DNA from: Acanthosoma haemorrhoidale
Lineage: Eukaryota > Arthropoda > Insecta > Hemiptera > Acanthosomatidae
Length of the DNA stretch: 64,000 nucleotides
Direction of reading: 5' to 3'
Assembly (NCBI GenBank): GCA_930367205.1
Contig: OV884015.1
Coordinates: forward strand, 38,307,288 to 38,371,287
Made by a program: the position numbers and the translations under genes. Within the stretch, counting starts at the first letter, position 1; each line of letters opens with the position of its first letter. Of the stretch, positions 58,501 to 64,000 are shown in pieces. The notes beneath the pieces were generated by a model that was given only the letters and a program-made list of their open reading frames with translations, was not told where the DNA came from and ran no database searches.

Positions 58501-60030
58501 TGCTTCTTAAAAACTTCTGCTGATAACATACATATAATATTAGAAAAAAAAAATAGTCATTTTTAAAGTTAATATTCTCAATTTTAAGCATTAGTTTTTG
58601 ATAGTTCAGTTATTAGAACACAAATGTCACGTAATCAGTTGACTACAAAAAAAATAAACAAAACATTTTTGATACATGATAATTTTTTCTTTATTTGTCT
58701 TTATACATAAGCAATAATAAATTAGATGAAATGAATAAATCATTTAATTGATTTTAAATTGTTTTTTGAAACATGGTTTAGATTTTGTATTATCATACCA
58801 ATTATTTAAGTTGTGATTTGTGTAACTTTATTTATTTAAAAAAATAATATCTTGAACACTTAATATAAATAAAACAATCTTAAAAGTTAATTTTTGTTGA
58901 CAGCTACAAACTAAAATAAATTAAAATGTATGCAATACTTGGTTAATAATTGTCTGAAAATGTTTAACATCATTTTATTTGTGCTTGTAATTACTAGCTG
59001 TACTATTAATGTGTCCATAAATAGTACTTATTCAAATAATGTAAAATAAATAATTTCAAAGTAATTAGGCCAATTGAAAGTTTTTATTTATCTTATGTTT
59101 TTATTTATGACCACTTTATTCTATTTATCTTATGTAACAAGTTCTTTAATGATAAAATGTTTTTAAAAATATTGTGTTGAGAATGAAATGCTCATTTTTA
59201 GAAAAAAATGTTACAGAAATTATATCAAATTTCAGTAAGAATCATAAAATTTGTAACAACTAATTAAAATATACTATAATATTGATGACCTAGAAATTGA
59301 AAAAAAACAAAACTTTTTTTTGAGTAGTTTAAATATGTCTATTCTATTACCATTACTGAATATGTTTTGATTAATGTATAATGGACTATCTAGTTATAAA
59401 CTAGAGCAGAAATTGTGAAAGTCTGTATTCGGTTTATTTTTATTTTATTTATTTTTGATTTGTTATTAATTTGAAAAAAATCATATGTCTTCATAGAAAT
59501 ATAGCTTTTTTTTTTTTTATTAATTTTTATACAAACTGGAGTATGGTTCTTTCAATAATCATTTTAAAAATAAAGTTTTAATAGATTTGTATATTACTAA
59601 GATTTGGGTGATACAGCATCAACAAGCCTGGTTAATACAAATACAAGTACAACGATTAAATAATAATAAATCAAATCAGACCACTTCTGCTCTGTACAGC
59701 TCTTGGGTATTTGTACGTTTCAATCTTTTTACTATTTCAATTAAAATCGGTTTATTTTTACAGACTAATAATAATTATAATGGGCTAATACATTCCATCC
59801 AAAAATTTCCATCTCAAAATTTAGAAATCATAGTACGTACAGGTAATTTGCAATAATTAAAAAATGGTCAACATGCACCACCCTGATGTTAACATAAATA
59901 ATGCATAACTGGTGATATAAACAGTCATAATAAAACATTTAAATTGATGTTCGACTTCATAAGAAGTAGAAATGTATGGTTTGAAAAGCTAAACTTCTGA
60001 ATCATTTTTTATTAATATTAATTGTTAATT
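55600..60030. other. Very AT-rich region without supported genes
   Basis: No exon, repeat or RNA gene that I can support. The frames at 57656-57847 and 59587-59856 show no domain. It may be an intron of the OTUD7-like gene (if its 5' exons lie to the right), intergenic DNA, or 3' UTR of a gene not seen. Confidence 0.4.
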
Positions 60031-60036
60031 TATTTA

Positions 60037-60230
60037 AGAGGGCCAGGGAGTGGCAGAAAGATAGAGTCACCTATTCCTTCGCTGGTAGTGTGGTTTCGAA
60101 TCATGGAAAAAATGTCATTTTGTGTTAAAATTACCTCCCAGTGCCCTGTAGGCTAGGAAAGGGTGACACCTCATAATAGCTGCACATCAGGTAACGTGAC
60201 TTACCTAAATGGTGCAAAATAAAATAAAAA
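60037..60230 (+). repeat. SINE copy, second family
   Basis: A B-box-like GGTTTCGAATC (60092-60102) is preceded by an A-box-like GAGTGGCAGAAAG (about 60046). The body CTCCCAGTGCCCTGTAG, AGGGTGACACCT, GTAACGTGACTTACCTAAAT and an A-rich tail match 25260-25399. Confidence 0.7.
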
Positions 60231-60449
60231 GATGCCCACAAGCCACTTGCCCTTGTAAAAAAAAATTATTATGAATCCAGAATATGCCTGAAATGGCAAT
60301 ATTTGTTTTGAATATTTTAACAAAAAATTGATGGAGAGACAAAATGACTATTCAAAAAATATTTTCAACTAATTTATAGTGGAACTTGTATCTTTTCTAG
60401 TATCATTCTGAAGATATTGTTAAATTAACTCTATAATAAATATCTGCGT

Positions 60450-60610
60450 CCATTATGGGCCAGGGGATTAGTGGCTAATAATCAGCACCGTTTCTTAGCT
60501 TAGCAACGCTTATTATTAGGACCTTCGGTGTTTCTCTCTAGCCCAATGAAACATCTTGGGCCCATTCTACCACTTAGGGTGGTTTCATTTCATAGTCTAA
60601 ACCTAATAGA
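60450..60610. repeat. Less AT-rich patch, possible repeat fragment
   Basis: A short island with GGGCCAGGGGATTAGTGGC and CTTGGGCCCATTCTACCAC inside very AT-rich DNA. No other copy identified in the window. Confidence 0.25.
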
Positions 60611-63600
60611 TAGAGAAAAATAATCTGTTCCCATTATTGAGGTAAAATCGTGGGCTTGTCCTATAAAATGATACATTAATGCTGTATTTTAGCTACAAAT
60701 TTTATTTTTAATATCATGTATTCCTGAGTTAGTTATTGTTTCCACTTAGTTATAATTAGAACTAAGAAAAGCTGATGGATTGTAAAAATAAATTCTTTTT
60801 TATTTTAAAATTTAAATAAAAGTTTAAAAATAAATTATTCTTTACGTCTGATCTGATGAATAACCATCTATGAGGCATATTTTTCTAAAAAAATGACGAT
60901 TAATAATGTAAACTAATCCCTGAAAATGCCTATGAAGCGGAATATTATAGTTGGTTACAATATTTCTGTTCGAAAAAAGGAAATCACAATACTGTTGCAG
61001 TGAAAATTGTCAATGGCTTTTAATTTTTGTCATTGAAACATTCATATATTGCATTAGATTTTATAAAACTGAAATTGTGGTAGAATCTGCTTTTGTCTTT
61101 TCTTTGTAAAATAATAATAATACATTTTTTTTTTATTAAATTATGATACTAGGAGAACTCATAGTTAGTTGTGGAATATAAAAATGAGAATATTTTTAAA
61201 AATTTTGATGAAACAAAATATAATTTGGTTTATAATTACTATATTGAAGACATATATTACAATGTTTTTCAGCAACTTTAACCAAATGAAATAAACTGGG
61301 AGTTTGTCTGTCAGTTTGAGTCATTAAATGATAATGATTGTGATCATAATGGTACAGGACCTCTGGCAAAAACCTTCTAGTTCCTGGCAATCCAAGGCAA
61401 ATTATATTCAAATAAACACACTTATAGAATAAGTGAAATTCTAAAATTTCTCATAAGAAATAATTTATCATTTCACTGCTTATATCAAAGTTTTAATTTT
61501 TTTTTCTTAGAAAAGCATCACAATCTGAGATTTTTTAAAAAGACTGTGTTTGCACATTTATAAAACTAGAACTAATTCTACATATGTCTATATAATAGTT
61601 TTTAGTTTATAATTAGAAATATATCAACCAAAATGTTCCTCCAAAAAGAAGATTATACAAGAATATATATTAAATAAATAATTACAAATAAAAATTTACA
61701 GATGCATGTATTATATTTATTAGTTTAGTTAATGGTAAAAATGTATTATAGGAAAACAAAATCACAGGCAAAGTAACAACTAGTACTTTACGTTATTTTA
61801 ATTCAATTTTTGAGGAAACATTTCAATAAAATTGTTATTGATTTACTCAACAAGAATATAATTATCAAAGTAAAACATTTGTTAAATATAATCTAATAAC
61901 AGAATATTAACAATCTACTTATTAGAAGAAACAGAACATTACAAGGATATACCAAATCCTTTTTCATCTTTGATATCTAATTTTTAAAGATATAGGAAAT
62001 TATTGCTATATTTCAATTTAAATAATTAACAATTGTTCCAGCATTCCATAGAACTTTATTAGAGGCAGTATAACATACTTATCAGAATCAAGAATTAACC
62101 ATTTTATGAAACATTTTTAAAAAATAAGTTTTATTTTTTTCACAGATAAGTGGGAAACCTTAATTAAATACTTTATAAATCCAACTATCTAGTTATTTAT
62201 TGTTTATTTGTAGATGAAACTGTATTTTACATTTTCATTCGAGTATTCATGTATTGCATACAGAAATATAACAATTAAAAAAAAATTTTTTTGGGCATAC
62301 AGCATTCATCGTATTATGTCCAATAACACCTATTTAAATATTATAAAAGCTATGTACATTTTGAATTTGTACAATAAACTCACTATATTTTATAAATAAA
62401 TGCGAAACCATTCATACATTCCTTAACATTCTCATATATACAATTGAACTGGTGAATGTTGTGCAGTGCAGTGCAATACATTTTTAGTTGGGGTTGTGAC
62501 AGCCAAAGTGCAATATTGTGAATTTTCTAAATAAGTGCTTAGTTTGTGCTTGAGAAGTGTTAAAACAAAGACATTTTTTCAAACAGTGCAGGAGTGCTAG
62601 CATTCTTTACATTTAATGTTTGTTTAGTTGCCTGGACAGCTAAGAAAATATAAATACATTCTTGTGCAATTGTTATAATTTTTATTTTATTTTTTCAATT
62701 ATGGTGCATTTTTAATCATAATCCATTCACCCCATTTGTTTTATATTGCTGACTGAGTTTAGTGGTTGAATTAGTTAAATGTTAAGTATCTGGGTTCCCT
62801 CAAATCGGTCATTTATATCCACTAGTGCTTTTTTGACAGCTTACGCCATTATTATAAACTTGTGAGAATGCTGCTTATTACATCATTCTAACTAGTAATT
62901 AATAGACTAATAGGCCAGACACCACTCCAATAAGCAACAATTTCAGCGTTTCATTATGGCAATGTGAGTGTCAGAAAGAACTAGTCCACATAAATATTTG
63001 GATTTCTAGGAAGAAAAACTGAATTGGCTATTAATTATATTTTGAATTGGGTGTAGGTGTGTTTGGTGAACAATCAATGGAGTGAGCCAACACTAATTTG
63101 AATCATATGCCAAAATTTACTTAACTTAAGCCTGTGAATCGCATTCTTTTTAATTACTGTAGCAAAAATAGCTTAAGGAACAGAGTGAAGCTAAGAGAGC
63201 CTTCACCTCACCTGTATTAAATTACTTTTGAAAAGTTTCTGCCTCTGCTAGCAATGATAATTGGAGATTTAGTGAAATAAACATTTTGACAGAACAGTGT
63301 TGCTGTTTTTGCTACGCTCTGTTCATTTTGCAAATATTTTAACTTGATTTTGTTAAAGAAAATTTCCCATCTATTATATAGCAAACTTGGGCATTGAATT
63401 CGGAAGTTTTCCTCAGTTAATTAGACAGCTGAGCATAAATTCAATTTGGTTAGTGAATGGTTTATTGATTAAACTTTGAATTGAGTGCATTGTGTATAAG
63501 TGCAATACAAGACATATATAAAAAAAAATTCTATTTATAAATTGAAACAGTCAAGTGTTCGGAAAAATGTCTAAGATTTTCCCAAATATCACAGACAATT

Positions 63601-64000
63601 AAGTTAATTCAATAAGCAATTTAAACACCTGATATTTAATTCCTACTTAAGCCATCTTTTTTGGGTGAGCATTAAAAATATGATCCCTAATATATTGTAT
63701 GCCACATAAGATGAGCCAGATTTAGGCACAAAATCACAAATCAATTTTATTATTATTTATAATTTCATTTATTGTCAAATGTCTTTGAAAAATATCTGAT
63801 TTAAATTTCTAAGCACTTTTAATGTTATTGTCATTCGTTTTAAATTGTAGCACAATTACACTGCAACATGCTACCATATAATATAAACTACTTCAAACAG
63901 CAATGACCAAGCCAACAATACTTTTTGTGAATAAGTTTATAACAAAGCTCCTTTTCAAACCTTTTTTTAATTTTTATAATCATTTGGCTAGACCATTGAG
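60611..64000. other. AT-rich region to the window end, 3' UTR-like
   Basis: No coding frame supported. Between 62.4 and 63.6 kb the composition is a little less AT-rich and carries three perfect GTGCAATA octamers on the + strand, listed separately. Confidence 0.35.
62471..63507 (+). promoter_or_regulatory. Cluster of miR-92/310-family seed matches
   Basis: GTGCAATA at 62471-62478, 62508-62515 and 63500-63507, and GTGCAAT at 62664-62670. This octamer is the 8-mer target match of the miR-25/92/310 seed. If the + strand here is a 3' UTR, these would be candidate target sites; no upstream coding exon has been found, so the function is inferred only. Confidence 0.35.

Noticed and set aside
59587..59856. 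89-codon + frame with many Asn and Gln
   Set aside because: Composition follows the AT-rich DNA; no domain or conserved motif seen.

Overview
The window looks like nuclear DNA of an arthropod, most likely an insect. It is AT-rich (I estimate about 70%), genes are split by spliceosomal introns with GT/AG boundaries, and introns and intergenic DNA are full of decayed mobile elements of kinds common in insects (Jockey-like non-LTR, Ty3/gypsy, hAT, mariner, tRNA-derived SINEs). I cannot name the species. No bacterial gene, CRISPR array or ribosomal/transfer RNA gene was seen.

Two cellular genes can be reconstructed, and they converge. On the + strand a thymidine phosphorylase gene runs from 3474 to 26422 in eight exons. 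The joined exons give one open frame of 446 codons, and the catalytic residues fall at the same numbers as in the E. coli enzyme (K84/H85/S86, R171, S186, K190). On the - strand an OTU deubiquitinase of the OTUD7/Cezanne family runs from about 46001 down to 32039 in nine recognised exons, with 556 codons from the first visible ATG. It has the OTU Cys and His motifs and a C-terminal A20-type zinc finger. The UBA domain expected at the N terminus of the family was not found; it may lie in exons upstream, towards or past the right edge, or be absent. The 5.6 kb between the two stop codons holds both 3' ends plus SINE debris.

Region by region. 1-3.3 kb: AT-rich DNA with a non-autonomous hAT element (810-2388, perfect 8-bp target duplication) that carries a nested non-LTR fragment. 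3.3-3.6 kb: promoter area and exon 1 of thymidine phosphorylase. 3.6-13.1 kb: intron 1, packed with retroelement pieces, two GC-richer blocks of unknown type, a decayed gypsy integrase, and a partial copy of exon 2 split by a small hAT MITE. 13.2-17.9 kb: intron 2 with a non-LTR element inserted into a repeat whose empty version lies 1 kb upstream. 18-23.1 kb: intron 3 with an internally deleted mariner and a hAT element with a broken transposase. 23.1-26.4 kb: exons 4-8. 26.4-32 kb: intergenic or 3' UTR. 32-46 kb: OTUD7-like gene, with an unusual GC-richer block with promoter-like features in its last intron (36.2-37.1 kb). 48.1-51.5 kb: a pile-up of at least four copies of one non-LTR family in both orientations. 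52.6-55.1 kb: a decayed Ty3/gypsy element, followed by an R1-like reverse transcriptase scrap. 55.6-64 kb: very AT-rich DNA with no supported coding sequence, one SINE, and a cluster of miR-92-type seed matches.

I found no convincing new multi-gene system. The most interesting observations are structural: the interrupted partial exon copy, the empty/filled insertion pair, the rearranged pair of Jockey-end duplications, the GC-richer block antisense to OTUD7, and the seed-match cluster. The two cellular genes have unrelated jobs (pyrimidine nucleoside breakdown; ubiquitin removal), and nothing suggests they work together.
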